NCBI RefSeq assembly: GCF_000226095.1
Contig: NC_016476.1
Span: 496,001-560,000 of the forward strand
Length of the DNA stretch: 64,000 bases
DNA from: Thermothelomyces thermophilus ATCC 42464
Lineage: Eukaryota > Ascomycota > Sordariomycetes > Sordariales > Chaetomiaceae
Direction: 5' to 3'
Shown: piece by piece, positions 46,500 to 58,117 of the stretch
Position numbering within the stretch: position 1 is the first letter of the stretch
Layout of the letters: the number at the start of each line of letters is the position of its first letter
The notes under the pieces: model-generated
Told to the model about the DNA's origin: nothing
Seen by the model: only the letters and a program-made list of their open reading frames with translations
Database searches by the model: none
Position numbers and translations under genes: made by a program

Positions 46500-46951
46500 T
46501 ATAATAAACCTAACTTAGACTTTTTCTAAAAGGGTTTAGACAAAGGTAGGTTAAGCAAGACAAGCGTATAGGTCGTCTAAGGGATTTGGTAAAGCTAAAG
46601 GGTTTATAATAATACTAGAGTTATCTCTTATAGTAATTAACGATACTTAGTATAAGTACTATAATTGTAAGTTACTATTACTAGTAAACTCCTAGAGTCT
46701 ACTATAACGAGTGGCTATTTATATATATATATACTTTTGCTAATCACTTATAGTCCCCTTCTATCCTATCCTTAGATTGCCTTTAGTAGCTAGCTATCCT
46801 TTGCTATCTTTCCCTTTTGGCAATTGTTTGCCTATAGTAGCCTGCGCTCCTTAGCAATCCCGTGTTAGCCCCGCTTTGTGCCCTTCTTAATTGGTGGCTC
46901 ATTTAGCCTCCTATGCCCTACCGGGTCGCGGTATATGGTTGGCTCGTGACA
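46500..46951 (-). repeat. E2 5' LTR
   Basis: 452 bp. Ends CTCGTGACA on the right (TGTCACGAG in element orientation), followed by the target duplication CCTAT. Its U3 begins TGTCACGAGCCAACCATATA, unlike E1. Confidence 0.85.
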
Positions 46952-47889
46952 CCTATATCCTATATACTAACTATACTACCATTCGAAATAGCTATAGCCG
47001 CTTACCCTTTAACCTTATCTATAACTATAATCCTATTAGCCTGATCGAAAATAATGTCCCTACCTAGCAAATTTTTTACTAGGACTCTATAGCCGTCCGA
47101 CTAGATAGGGAAAATCAAGCGGAAGCCTGTCTACGATTACTAGAACTCTATACTAAGGTATTACTCGCTATAGAGTTTGATCTAGAAGTTACTACTAAAA
47201 AAGTTGCCAAAGCTAGATAAAAAATGGCTAAGCGCCGAAACAAAGCCTATAGCCGTAAATTTAGAGCTAAGAATGCCTAAATTAAAGTAAGCAATCTTAT
47301 TCTAGTTTACAATAATATTTGGCAGATCGATATAAGTTCGTTTTAGAAACTCTAATATCGGTAGTATAGCCTATACTAAGTCTAGGAAGTTAGGAATAGA
47401 AATACCTACTACCTGGAGACTCTTAACGATATGACTATATAGATATTATATACTACGAATCGTATTAAGAAGTTTTTTAAGCGGGATAGAGTTTAGCTTA
47501 AAGCTAATAGATCTAACAGTTTTCCAGGCAAGTAGAACTCCTAGAATTAGGGAGTAGGTTCTTTGCTACCGGAAGCGCTTAAAGAAGTAATAGTAGAAGA
47601 GGAAGCTCCTAGCCAAACTAGGTAACTATAACCAAGTGACCGACTTACTAGATCTAAAGCCTAAGAGTAATGACGATAATGGTAAGAGCTTATAGTCGAA
47701 CTAACTAGAGGGAAACTACCTAGATTCTGATATTTACGTTATTAATAGAAATATAAGTTAACCCCTTCGATTTTACTTCTATTTATTCTTTACTACCGTA
47801 CCCCTATTTACCCCTTTTCTATACCGCCTTTGCCCCTTTTTCCCAATCCCCTAATTCCCTAGTTCCCTACCTATACCTATCATTTACCC

Positions 47890-49179
47890 CGTTTATAAGC
47901 TACCTATTAATCCCAAACCGTACCCTCTGAATCTGCTAAAATCTAAGAGCCCTTCTTCTACGTTACTAGCTAGACATTCTTTGGCTAGCTATTAAGGTTA
48001 AATTTAGCCTGACCTATAAGCCAAGGGTTAGGATCTTAGGAATTACCATTAACTATATCTTCCTATAAGCATTTTTTGTCACTCTAGTAGCAGTTTCTAT
48101 ACCGTCTGTCTAGGATAGGACCTACTAAGATATAGCTATAGAATGGCTATATAGTATAGATAGTTATAGGCTTCTTGTTCCTTAGAGGGGTGACCTTAGT
48201 CGTCGACCTTTGGTAGGACTGCTTGTAGGCCTAGTATAGTATAGGATTCCTATATCCCTGATTAGATCTTCCTCTGACTAGAGGGAGGGAGTTATTCTTA
48301 TATATCTCCGAATACCTAGATAAATAGACCGAGAACTCGAGCCTAGTAGGTAACTATAGTATGGATCCATCGGCCAAACGGACTACTGTTATTAATTTCC
48401 GTAAAAACCAGGTGTAACCGCTTCGCTAGAGCTCCCTTATAGGTATAGAAGAAATCTATATAAATAGGAGTAAGTCTTAGGATTCTAAATATTCGTTCTA
48501 AGGCATTAGGATTTAGGTCTAGTTCCTAATAAATATATAGGACTACCTATATCTTAGGGTGCTTAATGAAGAAGAATCTATAGTATGAAAGAAATAGCTT
48601 ATACTAGTATTATATCAAGGCTACCTCTAGATAGTCTAAAGGCATTAGAGGATCTTCTAGATAAGCCGCTCTCACTACCTATATAAACTTAGGAGGCGTA
48701 ATAAACCGGTTATCCTAGGTAGTCGTCAAATCTACCGGCCGGTTAGTTATAGAAGGAAGTATAGGCTTAGTATCCTTGTCGATTTCTATATCTTCCCAGA
48801 TAGAGGATTTATATCTCTAGTGCTTAATTCTCTCGGTAGACATAGTAGTCGAACTTGCTTATAGGAGCTTATAGCAAGTTCGAAGGGAAAGTAATATAGG
48901 AAGAAGCAGTACTAGCCGTCTAGGTAGAGAGAGACGATTATAAGCAAGAGTTAGTTAGAGGAGTGGAAAAGTAGGAAGAAGTTCAAGGAGAAATAGAGGA
49001 TACTTATCCTTTAAACGTTTAATAGTTAGGGTATTAGAACTACTAGACTTCCATTCGAAGAAGGTACGCCTGGGCCGGAATGACCTATTATATAAGAGGT
49101 TATACTTCTTTATTATTAACCAGATAAAACGTAAGTCAAGGTCATTCCCTAAGGTCATAATGAAGAATGACCTAGTCAT
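47890..49179 (-). pseudogene. Possible antisense accessory ORF of E3
   Basis: From an ATG at 49179 the minus frame can be followed for about 430 codons to near 47,890, interrupted only by TAG/TAA. A second in-frame ATG is at 48841-48843, followed by MSTERIKH, SSIWEDIEIDKDTKPILPSI and NRPVDLTTT. The stop density (about 7%) is similar in one plus-strand frame of the same region, so coding on this strand is not proven. No family recognised. If real, it diverges from the sense accessory ORF starting at 49,376. Confidence 0.3.
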
Positions 49180-49375
49180 ATAGAGGCTAATATAACTACC
49201 TTATTAGATAGCTCTAGAACTAGTAAATACAGCCTAGAATAGCTAGATAAGGAAGGCATCTAAGAGGAATTAGAAGGTCTATAAATACCTTTAACTTAAC
49301 CCTCTTCTCCTCTCTCTTTTCTATAACCAACAACTATAAACTATAAATCGCTAACTTACAAAAACGCTAAACATA
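49180..49375. promoter_or_regulatory. Candidate internal promoter of E3 accessory ORF
   Basis: A TATAAATA word at 49,280, a CT-rich tract (about 49,302-49,322) and an A-rich leader precede the ATG at 49376, an arrangement like a fungal core promoter. It could serve two divergent ORFs. Confidence 0.35.
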
Positions 49376-50515
49376 ATGTCTTCTCCGCCTAGTCAGATAG
49401 CTAGGCGCCATTAGGTAAGTGTCCCTCCAAGCGATTTTTTTCCGAATGTTAATAGTCTAGGTTTTAAGCGACTCTATATAAGTCTTCCGATGGTAAATAT
49501 ATATAGGAATAACGTTAGAGAGTTAGATCGAAGAAGAAGAGAAGGATCGGTTCCTCTCCCTCTGACTAGAGGGCTAAGCTAACCGAGTATAGGACTACCT
49601 TTACTCCTTCTAGGAGAAGATCCCGAAACCCTAAAGCTCTTTCTTTGGTACCTCCTTATAACTTAGGTTCCGGGGGAAGAAATTGCTAACTACCTAGGGA
49701 GTAGTAATACCTAGAAGCTCTTTAATAAACTATATATTAGGCCTATTCCCTACTCTAAGGAAGTAGTAGTAAGAAGGCTAGAGTGGCTTATAAGCCCTAG
49801 TCTAGAAACTAACAAGTAGATCGTTAGTTACCTATTCCCCTTATATACTAGGCTATATAGCTAGGGGAAGATATACTTTAGTATACGTTAGTATAATATT
49901 GCTATAAGCCTATATAATATTAAAGGGCTTATATTAAAAAAGGAGTACCTAAACGGTTATAACCTCCTAAACCTGCTTTGATATACGCTAGTGGCTTATA
50001 AGCTATATGTCTATATCTTTCTAGAGGCCGTTACTAACTTAAAGCCTAAGTAGTTAGTACTACCCTTATAAAAACAGAAGGAAGCGGCCGGAAAACGATT
50101 CTAGGTAATCGTTTGCCACTTATAAGCATTATACTGAGTAGTAGCTATATATGACTAGATAGAGTCTTATCTCTATTATATAGACTTTCATCCTTCTGAC
50201 AAGTAGAGTCGTAAAGACCTATTTAAGACTCTATAGGATAAGGTCATTTACCCTAGCTTTCTTTTTCTATTATCTAGGGCCTATATATACTAGATAATGG
50301 TATAGGCGATATTAAGATAGAAAGGCTAATAGGAATGCGGTATCTAGGTTGCTAAGTTCTATCGTTTCTACTTCTAGGAGGTACGACAAGGAGACAAGGC
50401 ATAGCTTAAGCTCCCCTAGCAGAAGGGCCATCTATATATAAGGCTAAAAGTAATAGAGGCTAAGAACAAGATATTAATACTCTGGCTTAGAATAGTCTAG
50501 ATAGCTTTAGGCCAT
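49376..50515 (+). pseudogene. E3 sense accessory ORF, 5' part (interrupted by E1)
   Basis: Starting MSSPPSQIARRH, one frame runs about 380 codons to the E1 insertion, with only TAG/TAA/TGA at plausible Trp/Gln/Arg sites. It includes LTRGLS, GLPLLLLGEDPETLKLFLWYLL and RPIPYSKEVVVRRLEWLISPS. It resumes in the same frame after E1 at 58,118. It is not gag, pol or any family I recognise. Aromatic- and Leu-rich blocks are frequent. E3 has room for it between integrase and 3' LTR. Confidence 0.45.
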
Positions 50516-50969
50516 TGTCACAGATAAGCACATAGACGGCCTGGCAGGCTATAGCCAGGACGCAGGACATTCCGACAGCCAATCACTTAACGGGCTAATC
50601 AGAAGATTATCACTACCAAGACTAAGGTCTTCACTGGTGATAATAACATGTCACCGTTGACAACACGGAATCACAGAGTAAAAGGAGAAATAGTACTAGT
50701 GATAACTATTAAAGAGAGATAGATAATTATATATATATAGCTAGCTAGTCACTCGTTATAGTAGACTCTAGGAGTTTATTAGTAATAGCAACCTAACTTA
50801 TAATCATAGTACTTATACCAAGCATTGCTAATTACTATAAAAGACAACTCTAAGTATTGTTATAAACCCTTCGGCTTCACCGAATCCCTTAGACGACCTG
50901 CCTGCCTGTCCCGCTCAATCTACCTTCGTCTAAACCCTTTTAGAAGAAGTCTAAGCTAGGTTCGTCACA
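50516..50969 (+). repeat. E1 5' LTR
   Basis: 454 bp, TGTCACAGAT...TTCGTCACA. Same length as the 3' LTR; differences are transitions. A TATATATATA box near 50,730 precedes the CACTCGTTATAGT block that marks the start of the shared R-U5 half. Confidence 0.9.
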
Positions 50970-51035
50970 CGTTACTATCACTCCCTTTGTTCTATCATAG
51001 TTCAGAATGGAGGTGACCTCGACCTCGACATCGAT

Positions 51036-54000
51036 ATGGCTACTAACGTTACGGCCGAATAGCTGCTTGCCTAGATTAGTTAACTCTAGCAGCGGATCTA
51101 GGAGTTAGACTAGAGAGATAAGGTTACTTAAGCCCGAATTAAGGAACTCGAGAACGGCGAAAAGTACTTATAGAAACTGGTTAACGAGGCCTATACTAAA
51201 ATCGAAGCGCTTGAGATTGCTAAAGTAAGCTATATCAAGATTGAACTACCTAGTAAATACGGAGGAACTAAGGAGGATCTTATAAGATTCCTAATAAACC
51301 TCCGATCCTACTTCTAGCTTAATAACGACAAGTTTCCGGACGACAAAGCCAAAGTTCTCTATATAGCTACAAGATTAGAGGGCAAGGCACTTAGATAGTT
51401 TAAGCCTATATAGAACGACTATCTTACTAAGGAAGACGAAGACGACCAAGACGCATTTACGTAGATAGTCTTCTAATCTTACGACCGTTTCGAAGAAGAG
51501 CTTCGGAAGGTTTTTAGCAATAAAGACGAGAAGATTTATATGTAAGAAAGACTCGCTAATCTCTAATAGAATAAGTCGGCAGCCTTTTATACTATATAGT
51601 TTAGACAGGACATGTTCAAGTCTTAGCTTAACGACAAGGCATTAATATAACTATTCTATAACGGCTTAAAGGAAAAGGTTAAAGACAAGCTATATAAGTA
51701 CGATTGGCCTAAGACCCTAGACGAATATATTATATAGGCTATTAGAATCGATAATTAACTCTATATATAAGCGTAGCAGAAATAAGGACAAATGAACGGA
51801 ACCACGGTTAAGGCTAATGACAAGAAAAAGCAAGTGTACGTTAGTACCTTGTACGGGATATACCCTAGAGCCATAGATATAGATGTAGCATAGAAGTAGG
51901 ACAAGAAGAAGATAGCCAAAGATAAGTCTAACGTTACCTACTATAACTATAGAAAGAAAGGACATTATAAACGAGAATGTCGAAGCCCGAAGAAAGAATA
52001 GAAACTAACCCCTAGGAAGGAAATTATAGCTATCGACGAAACCACTAAAGACATCATCGAAGTAGCGGCCACGAGCTACAAAGACAGGGGCAGTAACACA
52101 GATAGTCTCGGACGTAACGATAATGGTAAAGACGAACAAGCACTATACTCCGAACTAGTCACTATAGACCTAGAGACAGGTCTCGCCGAATAGGATATGG
52201 CAGGAGAATATATACCGCCAGTTTCGATTCTCCTGGCCTTGAGACAGTAGGGTTTTACGGTTACGCAGAGGCAGGATAGATTGTAGATAACCGATATCTA
52301 AGGAATCGAAAGACCTAGACCTAATGTTCTATTCTTCTAGGAATATATTAAATAGTATTGTAACGAAGTTTTATAGCTTAATATGGAACTATACGAACGG
52401 GATAGACGCTTGATTTGACTTGCCTAGTAAAGCGATAAGATAAGGGACAAGATAAGGAAACTCTAATATATTATAGAAACTATTAAAGGGGAATAGCCTA
52501 TGATATATGATAGGCCTGATAGCTATGCCGAGTATTTTAACAATTAGTAACTTAGCTACGATGTATAGAACCCTAAGTACTAGTTTATACGTGCGAACCG
52601 CGGAAAAGATAAGCGTACGTAGGAAAGCTATTAGAAGAAACACTCCTACCTTAGCATTAGAGTATCTATAGTCCACGTATAATAGGAAGGATTTAGAAAA
52701 GAATTCTAATACCTTCTAGGTAACGCTACACGACTGTACCTGCGATACGAGGCACATGTACAAGTGCCCTAGTTCTAGTGTATAGTATACGAATGCCGAT
52801 ACTACTTTCGCGACAAATTCGAAAACAATTACTAGCCGACCTGACAAGGAAATAAGGACAGAAGCCTCTGCCCTATAGAATAGGTCTATGATATAGGAAA
52901 CAGAGCGGCCGAATTGCTCTAGAAGATCGAAGCCTGCGATCTAGAAGGCATTACGGTAGTTCTAAAGCAAGCCTAGCCTAGGCACTGCGGAATAGGACAA
53001 GATATATAGGACTCGTGCCAGAGTAATGACTGCCTCTATTACGTAGACGAAAAGAAATCGCGGATCTAGGAGCTTTAGATAAAGCTATGGCATGTACGAC
53101 GAAAAGCAGAACAGACCTAATGGTAGGAAGCTATAAGCACTTAATGGCTTATAGAAATGAGCACGATCGACGAAGCTACTATTAGCTAAATAACCGAAGA
53201 GGTTAGCACTAACCTAGGAAACAGGTCAGGGCCCTTCGAGGGGCCTAAAAACTATTAACGCCTGTATAGCGGCAAGTGGTAGCATAGTATAGAAGGAACT
53301 AGCGTAAGAGACCACTATATCGAGACCTCCCGGCAGAAATATGGGAAATCGCCGTAATTTTTGGACGACGGCGGCAAGACAAGCAACTATAGATAATAGC
53401 ATAATAGGAACAGCACGAAATGCTTGTACTAGTAGATAGTAGAGTAGAGATAAACCTAATTTCGCCGACACTTGTAAATTAGCTATAGATACCCTAGAGA
53501 ATAAAGTAAAAGTATGGCATAGTCAAAGGGCCATTTCTAATATAATAGGTACGTAGGGAGACCGAACCAATCGACATTACTATAGCAGGGAAAACTATAG
53601 CAGTCATATTTAGCATTATAAACATAGGCAACAACAAAGATATAATATTAGGATTACCATAGTATGAAGATTATAACCCGGACATTAGCTAGAAGAATGG
53701 TAGCTACCTATAACCCTAAACGGAGTTATATTTAACTAGCAAGATAAGGAGCATACAAAGATCGTAAGCGGACGATGCTTAGGGGAAGGCATGTCCTACG
53801 GATCCATCGCAAGAGACAGATAGTGGCAGGCAGACCACTACAGACTCTAGAAGAAGCAGTATAACAATATCGACATTACAACAGAAGGAACGAGCTAAAC
53901 CGCCGATAGCTATTCTCTCCGTTAACGAATGCGGAGCATTATAACTAGAGTAGTAGGTTGAGATAGGAGAAATTACTAGCATCGCTATAGATAGAACCAA

Positions 54001-56968
54001 GTTCGTATACTACTAGAAAACTAAGAAACGAGACAAGACTAGGGAAGTACCGAAGGAATATAAAGGATACCTAGCATTCGAACCGAAGTATCTAGAAGGA
54101 TTACCAGAACACGGCCTATAGGATCACGAGATCAAGCTTAAGGAAGGAGTATGACTAAAGTTCTTTAAGATCTACTATATAAGCCAGATATAGAACAAAG
54201 AACTTAAGCAATATTTGGAGGAGAACCTTCAAAGAGGATATATCTGCCTATTAACATCGCTAGCAGGCTACTTAATCCTGTTTATGCCTAAGAAAGACAG
54301 AAAGTTACGGTTATATATCGACTATTAGTAACTTAACAAGCAGACCGTGAAAAACCGATACCCGTTACCGCTGATCTCACGGCTTTGAGATCAGTTAGCA
54401 GGAGCCTAATATTTTACGTATCTTGACTTGCCATCGGCCTATAACTATATATAGATCAAAGAAGGCGACAAGTAGAAAACGGCCTTTAGGATACCCTATG
54501 GCCACTACAAGTACCTTGTCATGCTATTTAGACTTATAAACGTGCTAGTAACGTTCTAAGCCCTAATTAATCAAGCTATTCGACCCTTTCTTGACAAATT
54601 TGTAGTATATTATCTTAATAATATACTTATCTTCTCTAAGACAATAGATAAATACCGGAAGTACATGAAAGTAGTGCTAGATGTGCTATATGTATATAAG
54701 CTATTAGTTAATAAGGAAAAGAGCGAATTCTATATCAGGAAGACAGTCTTTTTAGGATACAAAATATCCCTAGGATAAATCCGGATAGAACCTTTAAAGA
54801 TTAAAGCTATCAAGAATTAGCTATAACCGACGTTAGTTACGGAAGTACGAAGCTTTATCGGATTTACAAACTTCTACCGGATGTTCATTAGGAACTTTAG
54901 AGCGATCGTACGACCTTTATACAAACTTACCAAGAAGAACGCTAAATTCTAATAAGAAGAGTAATATGAGCAAGCATTTATATAGATCCGTAACGCCATT
55001 ACTAAAGATCTAGTACTAGTGCTACCAGATCCTAAGAAGCCATTTAAGGTAGAAACAGATGCTTTAGACTACGCTATCAGAGGACAATTAGGATAACGAG
55101 ACGAACAAGGGAAGCTATATCCTATAGCCTTCTTTTCAAAGAAGCTCGATAGACTACGTCTTAATTATCCGATCTATAATAAGGAACTACTTGCAATTGT
55201 CAAAGCTTTTAAGGAATAGCGACTATACCTTAGTGGTATAATTAAACTAATACAAGTATATATAGATTACAAGAATTTACGATACTTTATAATGACAAAG
55301 GAGCTTAACAAACAACAAATACAATAGGTAGAATTCCTTATAGAATTCAATTTTGAGATCTGCTATAAGAAGGGCAAAGAGAACGTACGAGCGGACGCCT
55401 TAAGCCGACGAACGGATCATACGGAAGGACGAACGGAAACAACGCCACTATTATTTAAGGAACAAATAGACGGAACGCTACATTACAAAACGCAGACACC
55501 CGTAAAAGACGATCTACTCGACTTATTCCTAGAATGTTACGTAATCTTTTAAGAAAAAAGGATTAACGAGGTATAGTATTAAGCAATACCCGGACCAGTA
55601 GTACCTAATAGAGTGAAGGAAAAAGATAGGAAACTCTAGTACCGAGGCAAAGCGTATATCTACGACAAAGATTAATAGCTGCGAATGATTCGAGAACTCT
55701 ACGAGTCGAAACTCGGAGGATATAAAGGAGTTACGAAGACTGTCGCACAAGTCAAGAAACACTATGACTTTCTATAGTTAACGATACGAGTTAAGGAAGT
55801 CGTATAGAGCTGCGACATCTACAATTAAAGCAAAACGGCATGATATAAGCTGTATAGGCTACTTTAGCTACTACTAATAGCCGACAAACTATAGAGTTTA
55901 GTTACGATAGACTTTATTATAAAGCTACTAGAATCTAAAGACACGGCTATAAGGGTAATCTATAATAGTATTCTCACTATAGTAGATCGCCTAACTAAAT
56001 AGGCATACTTCTTTCCCTATAAGGAGTCCTAGACAGCTAAATAGCTAGTAGACGTGATCTATCGGCAAGTCGCATCAGTACACGCTTAGCCATAGGAATA
56101 GATTACCAACAGAGACACCAAGTTCGTATCGAAGTTCTAGCAAGCATTAATGTAACAATTAGACGTCAATAGCAAGCTATTAACGGCATATTACCTATAG
56201 ACTGACAGACAAATAGAGCGACTAAACTAAGTTATCGAGTAATACCTTTGTTCTTACGTTAACTACTAGCAAGATAACTAGGTCATGCTATTGCCAATAG
56301 TATAACTCGCTTATAATATAATATTAACAGAAACAACCAAAGTCATACCGTTCTTCGCGAACTATAGATATAAAGCAGACCTTAGGCAAGGACCAGAGGT
56401 CATAGTGCCAAGAGCAGCAGTCAAAGCGGAACAAATGTATACATTGTATAAGAAGCTTAAAAACGAACTTGAGTTTGTTAGAACCAGAATAAAGAACTAC
56501 TATAACAAATATATGCTCAAGGGACCTTGCCTAGAGAGAGGAGACAAAGTCTACCTAGTTATACGAAACTTACAAACCAAATGACTAAGCACAAAGCTAG
56601 ACTTTAAGAAGGTCAGACCCTTCGTTATCAAGGAACGAATTTCGACATCTAACTACCGACTATCGTTACCATCATCTATACGATTACAGACGAATGTTTT
56701 TTATATTTCACTTCTCAAACCAGTACTAAAGAACGCTAAGGTTGCTACATATATCGAAGCAAAAGACGAAGAGGAAGAATAGGACGTCGAAGAAATTCTA
56801 GATTTACATATTATTAATAGAGAACTATAGTATCTAGTTAAATAGCTTGATTTTGGACTAGAGGATAACTTATAGGAACTAGTCAAGAATTTAAATTACC
56901 CTGAGAAACTGGAACAGTTCTACCGGCAGAACCTAGATCGACTAAAGGAAAACTTAGGACAGAACTAA
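51036..56968 (+). pseudogene. E1 gag-pol with chromodomain, RIP-inactivated
   Basis: Gag begins MATNVTAE and contains ELPSKYGGTKEDL. Its zinc knuckle reads YYNYRKKGHYKRECRSP, two Cys mutated to Tyr. Protease LVLVDSRVEINLIS is near 53,425 (DSG to DSR). Reverse transcriptase has YLDLPSAYN, KTAFRIPYGHYKYLVMLF and the catalytic box VVYYLNNILIFSK-like near 54,610, with both Asp mutated to Asn. RNase H is followed by the integrase zinc region (ELYESKLGGYKGVTKTVAQVKKHY, about 55,700) and DDE core. The chromodomain is near 56,740-56,900 (EEILDLHIINRELQYLV-like, W to stop). It ends QNLDRLKENLGQN. At least one indel shifts frame between start and end. Confidence 0.8.
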
Positions 56969-56978
56969 AGACGGTGCC

Positions 56979-57531
56979 CTAGTTAACAGCATCGACAGCA
57001 TCATTAATCTATAACGAGGGTATAGCAGGCGCCCCTTGCCGCTTAACCTCCTCTAACTCGTCTAAGGTTGACAGACTACGCGCCACCATATTGGCACCTT
57101 TCTCTACCAAAAACTCCTTCTACTGACGAAGACGCCGGAGCCGCGCAAGCTTTTCAGACAACTTGTACTAGGCTTCTTCCAGACAGTATTAAGATTTATC
57201 TAGCTCAAGTTTGGCACGACGTTTAGCATCCTTAATACGACGCTACTCCTAGAGAATGCGATTTACTAGAACGAACATTAGGAATTACATTTAAAAAAAA
57301 AAAAAAGGGGGAGACGTGCTTATAGGAAGAAAGTGGTATGCTAGAGCTATCGTAAGAACGACCTTGACGAACGTAGGCTTTGTAACGCTTCGTACACGCG
57401 ATCATTTTGCAGACGAGGCCTTATAACGCGTACCAAGAGCAAGGCATAACGACAAAACCGTTCTTAGCAATATTTTAAGCAAGGGAAGCACAGTAACGTA
57501 TACAATACAACTTCCGTTTCTCTATCGGCAT
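56979..57531 (-). pseudogene. E1 antisense accessory ORF (Cys-rich N-terminus, coiled coil)
   Basis: The minus strand starts MPIEKRKLYCIRYCASLAQ (Gln from a stop), continues with Cys-containing CKMIACTKRYKAYVRQGRSYD, then a probable intron holding the A14 tract (T-rich on this strand; CTAATG branch-like, TTCTAG acceptor). It resumes RIKDAKRRAKLELDKS, YKLSEKLARLRRLRQ, KEFLVEKGANMVARSLSTLDELEEV and ends INDAVDAVN at TAG (56979-56981). The pattern resembles a class of fungal hypothetical proteins with a Cys-rich head, a Leu/Arg coiled coil and an (R)GAxMxxRG-SLDELE motif. It is unrelated to the E2 antisense ORF and tail-to-tail with pol. Confidence 0.5.
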
Positions 57532-57620
57532 TTTGTTAATATAGCGACTATAACGTAGAAACAGGAAGAATGTAGTACTTACAAGCGAAGGGTTGTTAGC
57601 GCTATTTAAAATGGCCTAAG

Positions 57621-57653
57621 AAGGCTTTCAGGTCGAAAGCCTTGAAGGAGGGG
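57621..57653 (+). promoter_or_regulatory. Hairpin and polypurine tract upstream of E1 3' LTR
   Basis: A perfect 9-bp stem AAGGCTTTC/GAAAGCCTT with a 5-nt loop (57621-57643) is followed by GAAGGAGGGG, the presumed plus-strand primer. The same hairpin core and purine tract occur in E2 (39,792-39,830) and E5 (60,736-60,772), although sequence on both sides differs. Confidence 0.7.
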
Positions 57654-57658
57654 CATCG

Positions 57659-58112
57659 TGTCACGGATAAGCATATAGACGGCCCGGCAGGCTATAGCCA
57701 GGACGCAGGACATTCCGACAGCCAATCACTTAACGGGCTAATCAGAAGATTATCACTACCAAGACTAAGGTCTTCACTAGTGATAATAACATGTCATTGT
57801 TGACAATACAGAATCACAGAGTAAAAGGAGAAATGGTACTAGTGATAACTATTAAAGAGGGATAGATAATTGTATATATATAGCTAGCTAGTCACTCGTT
57901 ATAATAGACTCTAGGAGTTTACTAGTGATAGTAACCTAACTTATAATTATAGTACTTATACTAAGTATTGCTAATTACTGTGAGAGACAACTCTAAGTGT
58001 TGTTGTAAACCCTTCGGCTTCACCGAATCCCTTAGATGACCTGCCTGCCTGTCCCGCTCAATCTACCTTCGTCTGAACCCTTTTAGAAGAAGTCTGAGCT
58101 GGGTTCGTCACA
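57659..58112 (+). repeat. E1 3' LTR
   Basis: 454 bp, TGTCACGGAT...TTCGTCACA, followed by target duplication GCTAT. Confidence 0.9.
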
Positions 58113-58117
58113 GCTAT

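Larger units (their letters stand above)
38926..46951 (-). mobile_element. E2: chromovirus-type Ty3/Gypsy element on the minus strand
   Basis: Flanked by the 5-bp target duplication CCTAT (38921-38925 and 46952-46956), splitting E3 integrase. The 3' LTR lies at 38926-39791 (442 bp once the solo LTR and its duplication are removed) and the 5' LTR at 46500-46951 (452 bp). Ends read TGT...ACA or their RIP derivatives. The internal region encodes the same gag-pol as E1 but a different antisense ORF and a different U3. Confidence 0.85.
32260..47760 (+). pseudogene. E3 gag-pol, RIP-inactivated and split by E2
   Basis: Gag-like Lys/Glu-rich sequence occupies about 32,300-35,500 without a clear zinc knuckle. 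Aspartic protease: ALIDTKSEYNIIT near 35,610, where the Gly of DTG is mutated. Reverse transcriptase: LINDT-KANAITI to FIPPAIEEFSKDF (36,840-36,930), SLLDLFSRYN, QTPIGL-like FTPIGLFRIYTLPIGGTNS, and the catalytic box VYLDNIYIK near 37,140, where YLDD is mutated to YLDN. RNase H lies at about 37,600-38,000. The integrase zinc-binding region (FQACHNKIGYKGREATY, about 38,340) and DDE core continue to 38,925 and resume after E2 at 46,957 (NPISLIENNVPT). It ends near 47,700. Stops are TAG/TAA throughout. Confidence 0.7.
50516..58112 (+). mobile_element. E1: full-length chromovirus-type Ty3/Gypsy element
   Basis: Two 454-bp LTRs (50516-50969 and 57659-58112) and the target duplication GCCAT (50511-50515) / GCTAT (58113-58117), differing by one C-to-T transition. 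The internal region carries gag, protease, RT, RNase H, integrase and chromodomain in order, then an antisense ORF and polypurine tract. All open frames are broken by RIP-type stops. Inserted in the E3 accessory ORF. Confidence 0.9.
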
